DNA of 64,000 nt, taken from NCBI RefSeq assembly GCF_033439725.1, contig NW_026944386.1, forward strand, positions 2,232,001-2,296,000, read 5' to 3'. This document shows, piece after piece, positions 20,399 to 32,350 of the stretch. Each line of letters starts with the position of its first letter. Position 1 is the first letter of the stretch. The translations under genes and the position numbers were made by a program. The notes beneath the pieces were generated by a model, which did no database searches, was not told where the DNA came from, and saw nothing but the letters and a program-made list of their open reading frames with translations. Source of the stretch: Neurospora tetraspora. Lineage: Eukaryota; Ascomycota; Sordariomycetes; Sordariales; Sordariaceae.

Positions 20399-22103
20399 TC
20401 ACGGCTTCAACACACCCGCCAAAACCCCTCCCAGAACACCCCTCACCCTCTTCGTATTTTCCAGCGCACATGTAAAGACCACCGCCGTGCTAGCCGCAAA
20501 CACCACCGTCTCCCTCCACTGCTTCTGCAAGTCGTATCTCCTCGGGAACAACGTAGCCAGAGCCCTCGGCGCCACAAACAGCGCCATATCCTTCCTCCTC
20601 CCCGCGTTCTCCAGCAAGATGCTCCATCCACACAAGGCACACCCAGTACCGACGCAAAGCCCGCCGTCAATCTTCTGACAACCCTTTGCGTCTCTTCCCA
20701 CAACGTACGGCCCCAGTCTCGTGCGAGCCAGACACACGCCGTAGTAGAACAGAGCGATGAACGCACCCAAGAAAGCCGACGACCCACACGCCGACACCAA
20801 CGCCCTCTTCAACGCCTTCCAGTTCGGCTTGCGCAGCACGAGCAGCAAGTTGAGCGGCAAGTACATGGTGAAGGCCCACTTGAACGAGCGGACGAACCTC
20901 GACAGGGCGTGTGGCTCGCAGCTCGGGCCGCAGCCCATGTGGACGATCTCGCAGGGGAAGGGCAGGGCCTTGGCCGGGTCGCCCCAGACCTCGGGCCAGT
21001 CGTAGTCCTTACACATGCTGCCGAGCAACGGGGCCTGGCCCGTGTCCTTGCCGTACACGAGGGTGCCGGCCCGACACCGGCGGAGGGCCTCGATCAGGCG
21101 GTCGTCGACGGAGGCGGCCGAGGTGATCCACTTGTTGTAGGCCCGGGGGAGGCGCGAGGGTTGGTAGAACCAGGTCCACATGATGAGAGCGCTGGAGAGG
21201 GCGAAGATGGCCGGGTCTGTGAGGCGGGAGATGAGAGCTTCAGTGAGCCTGCCGGTGGCGGTGCGGGAGGGGGAGGCATGGCGACGGGCTTTGTAGTGGG
21301 ACCAGAGCTCCCCGAAGATCACGTCGAGGGCGCGAGTGACAGCGAAAAGGGTCAAGTCTAGGGTCCGGCCGGCGTAGTGGACTGTCCTTATGGGTTGCCG
21401 CGGAGATGCGTCTTGTTTTGAATCCAGAATGGCGTCAGATGTGGGCAAAGGGGTTTCACCATTTATGACAGTGGGCGCGGTTATCGTCTCGGTGAAGCCT
21501 GGAGTCCGCTTTGATTGTAGGAGCTTGATACCGAGCCATGCCGCGATGAAGGAGGCAAACCATCTTGAAAGTCTGCAATGGTTGAGTGTTATTAACGTGA
21601 CAAAGAAGGACGGTGGTCGGATACTTACCGGTTTCGTGTCACATCGGACAATGTGGCGGCTAAACGATCAAGTATAGTCTTGAAGGAAACCTATGTGGCC
21701 AAGAGTGAGTAACTATACGGTAACGTTGTGAGAAGCCAGAACATACCTCGAGTAACGTGCTGCCACCGGCAAGGACAGCGCAAAATGTGGGAAATCGTTG
21801 CCAGTCCATGCCACCCCGCAGTATGTTTATAAAAGACTCGACGAAATCATCCTGTTGTTTCTTCTCGGCTTTCAACCTGATGACATGCTTGGAAACCAAG
21901 GTAAACAACCTCGGGGCAACCGAGGACACATAGCCCAGAAGATAGGCGCGTACGAGAGGCCGCAATAATGGGGGGATGCGACTCTCGATCCTCTTCCAGC
22001 CTTTTAGGTTTGAAGCTGACTGAACTGTGGGAAGCTGGAGGCGTAAGGATGATGGGGGTCCAGATGCAGCAGGAGGAGCTGCTCTCTGAGACGGGCGGCT
22101 CAT
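20399..22103 (-). CDS. TMEM135-family membrane protein
   Basis: Three exons (21747-22103, 21629-21690, 20399-21572) give 530 residues. Introns are GTATGT...CATAG and GTAAGT...TGCAG. The protein has several hydrophobic segments, among them FAVLAGGSTLLE (exon 1), FASFIAAWLGIKLL, PAIFALSSALIMWTWFY, MYLPLNLLLVL and the FLGAFIALFYYGVCLAR region. A Cys motif (CEIVHMGCGPSCEPHALSRF, around residues 347-366) is typical of the Cys-rich N-terminal region of TMEM135. Animal TMEM135 is linked to peroxisomes and mitochondrial dynamics. The fungal role is not established. Confidence 0.75.
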
Positions 22104-25094
22104 GGCGGCTACAGATACATGTATAGTGAAGCTGTGTAAGAAGAAATAAAGTCTATGAAGCTGGGTTACGTGTTAGCTTAGTCCTGATTTTCAGAACATT
22201 ACAGCTTGATTGCGTAGTTGTCAAAGTGTTCAGGTATCTACTCTGTGGTGTTGTGTGTTGGCAGGGAGATGAGATTGGTTGTACAACTTAAGTGAACTAA
22301 CCTAGGTTAAGGTATAATACAGGGTGAATGAGCCTCGGTATAACCGAATCGAGAAGTCCCAAGACGCATGGATGGTTGTTTACCCCCTTGAAATTGAATG
22401 TGTGTGCCGGATAACAACCAAGGATAACATCAACAATGGCAACGACAACAAGTGAAAAAGATGGATGGTTGCTCTGGATGTCGTCACGCCGTGGCGGGCG
22501 GCGGCACCGTCCGTGGCTCGTCTAACGTGAAGTGTGGATTACCGACGTGGAATTGCCTAGGCTCGGGGGATGGTTTTGGAATTGGGTGTCAGAGGTGCCA
22601 ACGAACGAAGAGACGATCTTGATACCGAGCAGAGTGCCCGGTCTGGATTAGTGTCTCTGCTCGTGGTGTGGGCGACGCCATGGACCGGCGACCGGGGGAT
22701 TCTAAGGGGCGGGGCCGGTTCAAGGAGACCACTGAACAGACATGTCCTCGTGAGGTGAAACGCGCCTCTTCATTGATTGGAGTTTGAACTGGAAAGGACT
22801 GAATTGGATCGGGGAAGCAGATCGCTGTCGTGTAATGAGCTTTGGGGGAGTTGGGGGCGTTGGTGTTGCTGTGTGAATGGGGTAGCGTCTTGATAGCGCG
22901 CTACAAAAAATGCGGGGACTTCGTTCCACCATTCCTTGTCCCCAGTCTTGAACTCGATCACGACTCTCTCTGCGTTCATCACCTCCATTTTGTAAAGTTT
23001 GGAGAACACGTCAAAGCTATTGGATGCCTGGCCTTTGTCAACCTGCTTCTCCAATCACCTTCCAAGGACTGACTTCCTGCCACCATTCCGACCCTCGGCG
23101 GAACACGGACAAGAAAGACCAGGTGATGGAAGGGCCTTAAGCCGTTCTGGAATCGAAAACCGAACGAGGCACCGGATTCTCCCGCCATGCGAGGTTCTGG
23201 AAATGACAGGATAAACGGCTTGATACACGAGGCTTTCTATTCTCGGTGCTCACCTGGTCCTTGGAGGTGTCCTTCCACTTCTGCCCTACCACTTCCCCGG
23301 ATTTCTCTGCGTACCTGTCATGATGTCTCTTCTAGACCTGAGAATGGACCCGGAGACCAATCAACGAGTCCGGGGTTTAGACAGAAGGAAAGTCAGGGGA
23401 GATTTGGCGGGGTAGCGCAAGACGTCAAAAGTGGGCGGCACGAAACCTCGTGCTAGATATTGCATGTGATCGTTTGCTTATTTTTGCGCCCTCGACAAGC
23501 TCTGCCTATGCTCAAAGACTTTTCACCGTGGACAGGCGCCGTGAAGCCAGGATGAGAACATCACATACCCTATCTCTTATAAGTCCAAACTATAACAACA
23601 GGTGAGGCAACAGAAGAGGCAGAGAGAAACATGGTGAATTTCATGCTCGGAGTATCTTGAGGAGGAACCCGGCACTCCAACGTCCGGCCTCGCAAGCTCC
23701 TTGCAATTCCACTCCCGGCTGGTCCCCACTAATAAAGTCCGTTAGTTCGGTACTTGCAATGTCTTGTGTCCGGCCTCTTCAGATCAGCCACTTGTTGACT
23801 CTGGTGTCTGCCTTTGCGATCATAATTAGTCAGATACATGACAACGTATGAATTAACACTTTCACTTTGGGCAGAGAGTGAGTAGTCTTTTCAAACCCTT
23901 CATCTGAAACCACGTATTTCATCCGTCATGAAATGGTGTCTTTCAACTTCACGGCATGGCCTCCCCAGCCTGGACTAGTACTGTGTACCAGCCTAACAGG
24001 ACCTCAAGGGTGCTCTATGGGCGGTACCTTGCGGACAGCCTCCACTTCGTTGTAGCGGGAGCTAGGAACCACATCCAAGGCAGTCTAGGCGAAGGAACCA
24101 CAAGACCGATGACTGATGGAAGCCACGAGCCAGGGGAAATCCTGCACCGCACCAACAAAAGCTGAAGAGAGAAATCCAAGCACGGAACCTTCAAAAACGG
24201 TTTTCTTTTTAAATTAGCGGCTCTCCAGATCAGATCCCCCGCAAACCCCAAACCGATCCCAGCCGAGTTCTTGACTTATGCTTTCTGTCTGCGACTTTGA
24301 AGTAACACCTGACGTCCTGTCCGCCTGGCCTCAGTTTTCTACCTCTACATTAACATGATACATCAATCATTACATTCAGTTTCCAAGTTTGTCCCTCCAT
24401 CCGGCATTTAGCGGGCTTTCATTTCGCATTGTGCTTTTCACTCCAAGCTTTGCCTTGGAATCCTCGCATTTCTCCCAAAAAGCGACCGAGCTCCAAGTTC
24501 TCAGCCCTCAGCTCTACCGATACACGTGCTCGAGTCCGGGTCTTCAGTTTTAGTGCAACCAGCCGAGTTTCTTGTCACGTTCAAACGTTTCAACATCTCC
24601 ATCTGATCGGCTCGGTACATTGAAGGTACCTCCCGACGACAACGACCCGACTTTCACGTGCCTCGAAAACGACTGCGGAGCCGGCCACTCACGTCAACAC
24701 CAACAACCTCACCTCACCCACGCCGGCGGTACATCATCAAACCGCAACGCACCCACCGAGGCCGCTTCCCAATCTTCCGGCCACCGGCCCCACGACGATT
24801 CCCGGGTCCCCTCAGCGGGTCTCCGGCAGCCGTCCTCCGTGCTCGGCTATTCCGCAGCCGTCATCTCCATCGGCCCCCAGCCGCCCCAGCAGTCGGGGTA
24901 TTGGATATTCTTGATTTCCCGTGTCTAGACCAGTCCCGGCCGGGTTGGATTTACGTGCTGGAATCGTAAACATTGCAAACGCCATTGCCTGGCATGCCCC
25001 GATAATCCGAGTATAAGCCCGCGGCGACAACCCAAGCTAGTGTGTAATCCGCTGAATCAGCCGCAACACTTCTACATACGTCATCTTGCCTGTC
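22104..25094. promoter_or_regulatory. 3-kb divergent intergenic upstream of the bHLH gene
   Basis: A 3.0-kb region between the TMEM135-like start and the bHLH start, among the longest gene-free spans here. The proximal part (about 24300-24900) is pyrimidine-rich with short open frames, as expected for a long 5' leader. A 72-codon minus-strand frame near 22770-22985 is the most protein-like piece but is isolated. I could not identify an RNA gene or a transposon. Confidence 0.45.
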
Positions 25095-26867
25095 ATGGCT
25101 CAACGACAACTTCATACAGCCTCGCGCCATCCCTCACTCCAGCTCTCGTCACATCATCTGCCACCTGCTGGTCCTACCTCTGCCGACATGCAGCCGCCTC
25201 CGCCGCTACACCACCAGGAGCCGCCGACACCCGACCAGCCCCAGCCGGTGTTTGGTTGTAAGTTTATTCACCCCCCCTTAGCACGTGTTACTCAAGCAAA
25301 CGTCTTACAAACTGGCCGTCATGGGTCTCTCGCAGACTTGCCCCAGCATACAGCACAGCCGCCTGCACCCCTCGCCACTCTTCTTACGGATGATCAGTCC
25401 AGATATCTGGACAGCTTTTTCCAAAACCTAAATGATGCGTCTGCAGCAGATGACCCTTTCCTAATATCACCAAACTTTGAGGAAGAAGGTCTATCTTTTA
25501 CTTCGGAATGGAATACGCGGCCGGGAAACCTTGTTGGTTCAAATACTTCGTTCGCCCCTTTTGCCCGCACCAGCTTCAACACTGCCTTCAGTGACTTGTC
25601 AAGTGTACATAGCTTCGGGGGTCCATCATTCAACCACCAGCTCCAAGCGCCGCTACGATCAACGGATGGTATCCATGATCTCCTAAATGCAGCTGCCGCT
25701 CTCCCTCGCGAGGCAGGCGGTCATGGCGGGAACACTTTCGAGCAAAGTTACGGGGGCAGAAGGACTACCGGTGGGCAACATGGAATCCAACAAACAGACA
25801 ATAGCTTTGGCGGCGCGGCCATCGCGCTGGCCATGCGTCCTTACGCGCCCGTCAACGAGCCTCCCAACAACTTCTATCGCGACATGATCTTCCAACAGCC
25901 GGGGCAGTCGCGCCAAAACAGCTATCAGCATGAGCAGCCGGTAAGCATCCAATTCGGCACCGACACCAGCTTCTCACAGTCGACCTTCACACCCCAGAGG
26001 ACCCAGGAGAGCTCAGAGGTGATGAGCCAAGCCCAACTGAAGGTATTGGATTGTCTGGTGCCCAGCCAAAGCGCCGCCACCACGCGTGCCTCCAGTCCTG
26101 TAGCACAGGCGCAAGGGAACGAGCACCACGGATCATCCACACCGCCCAGGCTACGAACACATCATCGACCTTCCTTACCTCAGGCACTTGCCTCCATACA
26201 AGAGGAAGGGGGTCCGCCCAAGAAGAGAAGGGCAACGGTCGATAACACCAAAAATAACGATGCCGAGATGGCATCACCGGGTTCGCTGGTAACCTTCTCC
26301 AACACCCCTTACAGCCCCTTTTCCCAATCCGGATTTGCCCCTTCATCTCCCATGACGTCGCAAGGCGGCAGAAGGTCAGCAGGTTCAGGAGTTGGCGGAG
26401 CAAGGGGGAAGAAACTTTCCCGTCAAGGACTTCCAACCCCCGATGAAGCCACAGACTCCCAAGCCCAGGGAGGTGACCCACAATCACCAAACGAAGACGA
26501 AGACAAGCCCACTCGACCGGGGAAGAGGCGTCGCTCCTATAAAGAAAAGAAGCCCAACCTGACCCTAGAACAAAAGCGGCTGAACCACATCGACAGCGAG
26601 AAGAGGCGACGGTACATGATCAAGTCGGCTTATGATAACCTGTCGATCATTGTCCCCGGGTATAAGGAGGCTGGTGTTAGCAAAGCTGGGGGGATACAGT
26701 TAGCCGTGGACTTTTTGAAGAAGATGATGGAGGAGAATGAGGGGTTGAAGGAGAGACTTGAACAGGTAAGGGAAAAGGCTGGGGTTCAAAGGAAAGATGT
26801 GGAAATGACTGAGGGGGGAGGGAATCAAGAAGGACGGGAGGAAGGTAGCGGTGCCGAGGAACAATGA
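25095..26867 (+). CDS. Basic helix-loop-helix transcription factor
   Basis: Two exons (25095-25257 and 25336-26867) give 564 residues. The 78-nt intron (GTAAGT...CGCAG) is a multiple of three. The N-terminal ~450 residues are low complexity, rich in Gln, Ser, Pro and Asn, typical of an activation region. The DNA-binding domain is at residues ~464-518: basic region RLNHIDSEKRRR with the H-x3-E-x3-R contact set used to read E-boxes (CANNTG, often CACGTG), helix 1 YMIKSAYDNLSIIVPGY, a short loop and helix 2 GGIQLAVDFLKKMM, then a helical extension (EENEGLKERLEQV). The arrangement resembles fungal Ino4-type and other class B bHLH proteins; the exact orthologue is not certain. An upstream Lys/Arg run (GKRRRSYKEKK) may be a nuclear signal. 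Confidence 0.87.
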   Translation: MAQRQLHTASRHPSLQLSSHHLPPAGPTSADMQPPPPLHHQEPPTPDQPQPVFGCKFIHPPLARVTQANVLQTGRHGSLADLPQHTAQPPAPLATLLTDDQSRYLDSFFQNLNDASAADDPFLISPNFEEEGLSFTSEWNTRPGNLVGSNTSFAPFARTSFNTAFSDLSSVHSFGGPSFNHQLQAPLRSTDGIHDLLNAAAALPREAGGHGGNTFEQSYGGRRTTGGQHGIQQTDNSFGGAAIALAMRPYAPVNEPPNNFYRDMIFQQPGQSRQNSYQHEQPVSIQFGTDTSFSQSTFTPQRTQESSEVMSQAQLKVLDCLVPSQSAATTRASSPVAQAQGNEHHGSSTPPRLRTHHRPSLPQALASIQEEGGPPKKRRATVDNTKNNDAEMASPGSLVTFSNTPYSPFSQSGFAPSSPMTSQGGRRSAGSGVGGARGKKLSRQGLPTPDEATDSQAQGGDPQSPNEDEDKPTRPGKRRRSYKEKKPNLTLEQKRLNHIDSEKRRRYMIKSAYDNLSIIVPGYKEAGVSKAGGIQLAVDFLKKMMEENEGLKERLEQVREKAGVQRKDVEMTEGGGNQEGREEGSGAEEQ

Positions 26868-27770
26868 TAACAAACGGTGGCCAAAGCCGAGGGTGTTGAT
26901 CTTGGATATGTTGGTACATTTACTTGTGTACTTTGCCAGCCATGCCTTTGTTTACTAACCATGTATACCGTACCAATAATAGGAGTACCGGTAGCTGGTG
27001 ATGATGCCACTGCACTTGGTGCTTAGGCTTAGATGAACGGCTGCATCTCCCATTTGGTTGGTTGGACTATGCCGAGGGTTATTCTAACCTTGAGAACCTG
27101 GACACGAACGGAAAACCTGGAAAGGAAAAGAAAGGGCCTTCACATCTTGAGGTGGTGCGAAAGCGAAAAAGAACTGTTACGGTAGTCGGAAACATGTCTT
27201 GTAGTGTTGTGTCCATATTACTCTTAGGGGAGACCCCATAACAGAGAGACGAGCGAGCTAGTGAATACTCGTGGAAGTGAAACAAACCAGAAAAGGGTGT
27301 CTTTGCAAGAAACCCATGCATTTTGTGGCGGTACTTGGCCTGCTTGGGTACCTTTACAGTGCTTCAAACCCCCTCTTTCGCTTTTTTTCCATCCACCATC
27401 CGAGGGAGACCGCTTTTCAAGGTCATTGTCCTGAATGCGTTGCATAACCAGGACGTCTTTTTTTTTTCCCAAGTTAAACCGTCGCAGTCTCGTCAAGATT
27501 TCTGTTCTGTCATGCCTGATCCACCCCCCGTGTCCTCGCAGCACCCTTCATTTCACCAACTTTCATACATTCTCCTTCACAAACATCCCTCTCATTGCCT
27601 GGACGTCCCCTCCAAACCCTTCTCCTCCTCCTCCTCCTCCTCCTCCTTATCCTCCTCCTCCTCCTCCTCCTCCTCCTCCTCCTTATCCACCCCCCCTAAA
27701 CCTCCATCTTCCTCGAAACAGCCACATAACCCACCCCCAAAGTCCCCCAGGTACCCCCCCAACCCCCTCC
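26868..27770. other. Convergent intergenic with CTC microsatellite
   Basis: About 900 bases between two stops. Bases 27621-27685 are two runs of CTC triplets separated by a TTAT interruption. The long frames crossing it (27323-27950) are poly-Ser or poly-Pro artefacts of the triplet. No gene was recognised. Confidence 0.55.
27621..27685. repeat. (CTC)n trinucleotide microsatellite
   Basis: Two uninterrupted CTC/CCT tracts separated by a single TTAT interruption, in the 3' flank of the minus-strand membrane protein gene. Confidence 0.9.
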
Positions 27771-28783
27771 TCAAGCACCCTTATACCCATACCTCAACCC
27801 CCCCAACTCCCCCTCCGGATCAACCCCCGCCATAACCACCTTCGCCACCACCGTCGCCGCATAAATCACTCCCGGCAACGCTGCCAGATACACCCTTCCC
27901 ACACTGCTTCCCACTTGATGTCCCCCACCGGTAACCAAACCCGTCAATAATACTAGTACACAAAGTCCCACGTTCAAATAAGGTAGCCACGTCTCCAACG
28001 GTGACGGCTGCTGCAAAATCCCACCAGCGCCGTAAAGGGTTGGAACCACCCTCATCATCCCGCTTCTGCTCCCTTTTCCCTTCCCCTTTCCCTTCTCCTT
28101 GTCCTTCCCAGCAGAGGCAGAGGCAGTGGCCAAAGAGTCGATAAACCCCAACCCCGTCTTGGTAGGAGGGAGTTTAACCGTAATAAACGTCGTAGCGGCT
28201 AAAGAGGAGAGGGCGAGGAGGGGGAAAAGGGCTGTTGACGTTGATTGTCTCTGTTGTGAAGAGGGGGGAGAAGGAAGAAAGAGGGCGAGGAGGTAGGGGA
28301 TGGAAGCGATGGCGGGGATGAGCAAGAGGAGGGAGCGGAATTGGGAGTTGCGCCGGGAGTTTTGGGTGGTGAGGGAGGTGATTAGGGATTCTTGTTCTGG
28401 AGCAGGAGGGGGGCGTTAGTACTGTGCTTTTGCTATGAGTTGTGATGAAGTGAGGGGGGTTGGGATGTGAGATGAGAAATGGGATGGGACGGGTGGTGAG
28501 TGTTTGCGGTTGGGAGGGGAGGAGGATGAGGAGGGGGGGGGGATGTGAGGGTAAATGATATATGGTCAAGTTGACAAAAGGTTGGTGGTTTTGTAACCCG
28601 GGATTTCGAGGGGGCCCGAGTGGGTGAGAAAACCAAAAACATAACACATATAAAACACATACCCTGCTCATCCATAACCTCAAGCGCATTTCCATCATCG
28701 GCCTCATCCTCACTCGGGTACCGAAATGTCTTGCGAAGGCGCGCGGATGCGCCGCGGCGATGAGAACGAAAGCCGCTGTCCAT
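27771..28783 (-). CDS. Conserved fungal membrane protein, function unknown
   Basis: Two exons (28663-28783 and 27771-28396) across a 266-nt intron (GTATGT...CTCCAG) give 248 residues. The intron is long for this window, but the joint restores a well-formed segment (EVMDEQEQESLITSLTTQNS). The N-terminus is basic and then acidic. Hydrophobic segments are LLLLIPAIASIPYLLALF, the ALFPLLALSSLAATTFITV region, LPYLNVGLCVLVLLTGLVTG and the YLAALPGVIYAATVVAKVV region, so about four membrane passes. A Lys/Gly-rich spacer (KDKEKGKGKGKG) separates the halves. No named family was recognised. Confidence 0.7.
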
Positions 28784-29725
28784 TTATCTGCCTCTGGTTT
28801 GGAAAAACTGAGACGACTCGTTATCTGGTTGAAATGAAGATTCCTCTTCTGGATGATGTGTCGAAGTATTAACGAGCGGGTTGACGTTGACTTGAAGGAA
28901 ATGTCTTGGCGTCGAATGAATGAGAACCGACAGGCAGTAATGACAGGATGACGTTCAGGGTTAAACGTGTGTATTTACGTACCGGTAAGTTACATGTTCT
29001 GAGCGGAATGGTAATTAACAATTCCCATTCCAAACTGTCCGATCTCCTGGAGCCCTCTCCCGACTGCAAGCCAAGAACTCAGGGGTAAACAGCCATGGTG
29101 TAAACAATGAGATTAGTGAGGCTGGTGGATATGGGTACGTTGGAGTCTTGTTCCCAAAAGACGATCCTGGTCTTTTACCTGCGTTGGAGAAATGCGGACT
29201 CATCACCGAACTATCACTTCATGTTCATGTGAAAGGGAACCATTTGAGAATGCCTGAGTGTCTGTCCTACGACACCAACAGCATGGGATTGGCTATCTGA
29301 AGGCTGTTTCTGTCCTAGAGAGCCAAACTCTATGCCTCTTGGTAGTTTTTCCCCGAACCTCCATTCCATGCACGCCCGGCTTCCCCCTTTCCGAAGTCAT
29401 CACGTCATAAACGCTGCTGCTAAACCCGGCAAGAGTAGACGTGCAGAAAGCTGTTCTTGATGGAGGTATAGAATCACGAAAATGAACGCCGCGAGTGAAA
29501 TCGATTGACCGCAAATGACCCTGAATGCAGAAGTTTTCCGAATGATCTCTATCCACCAAACTCCTCACAAACCACTCACGGTTCCCGGCGAGTAGGTGTG
29601 CAATCGCTGGTCGACCCTTTCACTCTTTCTCGTGAAGACTTAAGAGTACATGTCGTGCCCATGCTGTTTTATGCCTGTGGTTCAGGCAACCCAAGATTGA
29701 GAGAGATTTTTCCGCCTTCCGACAT
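28784..29725. promoter_or_regulatory. Intergenic upstream of the membrane protein gene
   Basis: About 940 bases between the rps10 stop and the start of the upstream minus-strand gene. It holds the rps10 3' flank and a promoter. Only short unrelated frames are present. Confidence 0.45.
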
Positions 29726-30753
29726 TTACGAAGGAGGGGCCTCACCACGGCCGGCGCGGCCACGACCGAAACCACCACGGCTGTTGGGACACAAATGTTA
29801 GTCCATCTGTAACATCCGCAAAAAAAAAGAACCTTGACGGCCCAAACAGCGGGGGGCAACTTACAACTGGGGAGCGAACTCGCCGGGGGCACCACCCTCC
29901 TTACCCTCACCAGCCTCACGGCGGCGGTAACCGCCCTCACGGTCACCACGGCCACGGCCACCGAAGGGGCGCTCGCGGCGCTCCTCACCACCGAGCATGC
30001 CACGGGGGGGAGCGTGAGACCGCTGCGACTTGATGTGGGTAGCGGGGACGATCTCAGCGGGGAGGTGGAGCCACTCGCGGAGGTAGTCGAGACCCTCGGG
30101 GGTGAGGGTGTAGTAGTAGTACTGCCACGAGAACTGGGTCTTGACGTAGCCGCGCGAGGTCAAAGACTGGCAAGCCTTGATGACAAAAAGGTTGCGGATG
30201 CCGGTCTCGTGGGTCGACTCATAGCTAAACGGGTGTCACGAATTAGCATGTGTTATTCGTTTCGCGTTGGCGGGTGTTCACGGCGGATAGAGGGCGAGTT
30301 CGTGCTGGCGTCTGTTTCTGTGTCTGCGTGGACTTGGGTCGATGTCGCGATAACGGGCTGAAACTCGTGTAATGTGTTCGTCGTGTGCATGGCATGGTCG
30401 GTCGACAACAGAAATGGCGGACGGCGACGAAACCCCCCCTCCCATCGGAAAACGCGTGCGAATCGAACGGTGCAAGACTGGATGTGTGTGTATCTTTGAC
30501 TGGAATTTCGGGTGGAAACCTACTTCTTCTCAGCGACCATGACGCCCTCACGGAAGAGGTACTACATTAAAATGGTCAGCATAACGTTCTGGCTTCAACT
30601 TTCAACTTGACGGTCCCCAGTAATCAAATGTAGTCCTCGTTTCCGTCTTCAACAATGTCCACCCTCCTCCTATTTTTCGATGTATGGCCGTCAAGAAAAA
30701 TCGATTTCGCATACCTCATGGATCGCCTTGCGGTCAGCCTTGGGAATAAGCAT
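29726..30753 (-). CDS. rps10: 40S ribosomal protein eS10
   Basis: Four exons (30715-30753, 30524-30561, 29865-30224, 29726-29780) give 163 residues, normal for eS10. The start [13 protein letters not shown] continues as [13 protein letters not shown], then [40 protein letters not shown] and [16 protein letters not shown], the winged-helix plectin/S10 domain. The tail is Arg/Gly-rich ([20 protein letters not shown], then [18 protein letters not shown]). eS10 sits on the 40S head near the mRNA entry side. Intron sizes are 153, 299 and 84 nt; early introns in ribosomal protein genes are common in fungi. I looked in the two longer introns for a box C/D snoRNA and did not find a convincing one. 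Confidence 0.95.
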
Positions 30754-31366
30754 TTTGACGAGATGACCGGTGTCGACACAATTGGTGGTGTTGGTCCGGG
30801 GAAAGTGTCGGCGTTGCGGGAGTCGAAAGCTCAAAATTCGAGATCTAAGTGATTTGTGGGCTGCGTGCCGAAATTCCAATGCCATAGTAGGGTTGCGAAA
30901 CTAGCGGGGCGGCACCGCCACACTTGTCAGAGTCTTGGCGCCTCACCGCCCAGCCCAACCTGAGCCAAGTCCGCAGATAAGGCTGGACCGTGTGGCTTGC
31001 CCCATGTGTTAGCGACCGTGAAGGTTCTCCAAACTCGCATCGCAGAGGCGAAGTTCATCTCCAAAACGGCCTCTTTTTAAATGCAACCAAGCGAATCCAA
31101 TCGCGAACCACATCCTACGAACCATATCAATCAACTTTCCGTCGTGGCACTTTGATATTGCCCGGATAGCGATCGCTCAGCGTCATCGACGACCAAGACT
31201 TCGATAAGCGCATCGTCGCTCCACAGCGCAGGGAGGCTGTTCATCTGCCATCCATCATCAACATCACGCCGTGGATCAGCATCAAATATACAAACAAGTG
31301 CATCAACGACCAACACAATTGCCTACGATAGAATAACCTGCCGACACCTTTGTCGATATCATCACA
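30754..31366. promoter_or_regulatory. Divergent promoter rps10 / sde2
   Basis: A 610-base region between two divergently read single-copy genes. No gene inside; specific regulatory motifs were not resolved. Confidence 0.5.
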
Positions 31367-32350
31367 ATGGATCCCACCAACACCATCAACGTCCTCGTAA
31401 CCAGCATAGCCGGCACCGGCCTCCCACCCACCCTAACCTTCGCCCTCCCCGCCACAACAACCATCACCGAGCTTCGCGACCGGCTCCTCTCCCGCCTGCC
31501 TGGCTCCCTAGAAAGCGCCGCCGCCTTCCGCTTCCTCCTCACCACCAACTCCAACAAACAACTCCCCTCCTCCTCCACCCAACCTCTCTCCTCTCTCTTG
31601 CCCTGCAATGTCGAAGCCAACAATGACTTCCTCCCCCTCCGCCTCTCCCTCCCCCTCTGCGGCGGCAAAGGCGGTTTCGGCTCTCAACTCCGCGCCCAAG
31701 GCGGGCGCATGTCTTCAAAACGCAAGAAGAACGGTCTGCAAGGCGAAGACAACGGATCCTCGCGCAACCTAGACGGGCGCCGCTTACGGACCATCACGGA
31801 AGCCAAAGCGCTGGCCGACTACCTGGCCATCAAACCCGACATGGAGAAGAAGGAGAAAGAAAAGCGAAGGAAGCGGTGGCAGCAGATTGTGGAGCAGACG
31901 GAGAAGCGGCAGGAGGAGATCAAGTATGGGAAGACAGGAGGTGGGGGATTCATGTTGGATGGCAAGTGGGTGGAGGATAAGGAGGAGCTGGATGAGAGGA
32001 CGAGGGAGGCGGTCATGACGGCTTTGAAGAAGGGTGCTTATACGGATAATTTGTCCATGTTGGCGGCTACGGCGGCTGCGGCGAATTCGGCGGCGAATGT
32101 TGGGGAGGGCGGTTCGGGGAGTGGGAGTGGGTCGTCTTCGGGTGGTGAGGCGATGAGTGAGGATGAGAAGGAGGGTGAGCGGGATGGTGCCGCTACGCCG
32201 CCATCGGAACCGGAGCCGGAACCGAAGGTGGTGGTGGACAAGGAGAAGCTGAAAGGCAAGGAGAAGGAGACGGTGCAGCCGAAGGCGCAGGTGAAGACCT
32301 TTGCTGGCTTTGATGACGATGATGAGTTTATGAGCTCTGATGATGAGTGA
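31367..32350 (+). CDS. sde2: Sde2 splicing and genome-maintenance factor (ubiquitin-fold precursor)
   Basis: A single exon of 327 residues. Residues 1-100 form a ubiquitin-like N-terminal domain that ends in Gly99-Gly100, followed by the invariant Lys101 of [20 protein letters not shown]. In fission yeast a ubiquitin protease cuts Sde2 after this GG, and the released C-terminal part, starting with Lys, joins the spliceosome and promotes excision of selected introns. The rest here fits: a conserved basic segment ([19 protein letters not shown]), a Lys/Glu-rich coiled coil, Ser/Gly-rich and acidic regions, and a final [16 protein letters not shown]. The cleavage is inferred from the conserved site. 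It is divergent from rps10. Confidence 0.93.
   Translation: MDPTNTINVLVTSIAGTGLPPTLTFALPATTTITELRDRLLSRLPGSLESAAAFRFLLTTNSNKQLPSSSTQPLSSLLPCNVEANNDFLPLRLSLPLCGGKGGFGSQLRAQGGRMSSKRKKNGLQGEDNGSSRNLDGRRLRTITEAKALADYLAIKPDMEKKEKEKRRKRWQQIVEQTEKRQEEIKYGKTGGGGFMLDGKWVEDKEELDERTREAVMTALKKGAYTDNLSMLAATAAAANSAANVGEGGSGSGSGSSSGGEAMSEDEKEGERDGAATPPSEPEPEPKVVVDKEKLKGKEKETVQPKAQVKTFAGFDDDDEFMSSDDE

Noticed and set aside
20909-21361. 150-codon plus-strand frame opposite the TMEM135-like gene
   Set aside because: Antisense shadow of conserved coding sequence; Gly/Glu/Ala-rich artefact.
22770-23054. Minus-strand frame encoding a partly protein-like segment
   Set aside because: The 72 codons from the internal ATG look plausible for ~45 residues but then become low-complexity, with no supporting exons; left as unproven.
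27323-27950. Two ~170-codon frames over the CTC microsatellite
   Set aside because: Poly-Ser and poly-Pro runs produced by the triplet repeat.
30225-30714. Possible snoRNA in rps10 introns
   Set aside because: No convincing pair of C and D boxes with terminal stem was found in either of the two longer introns.
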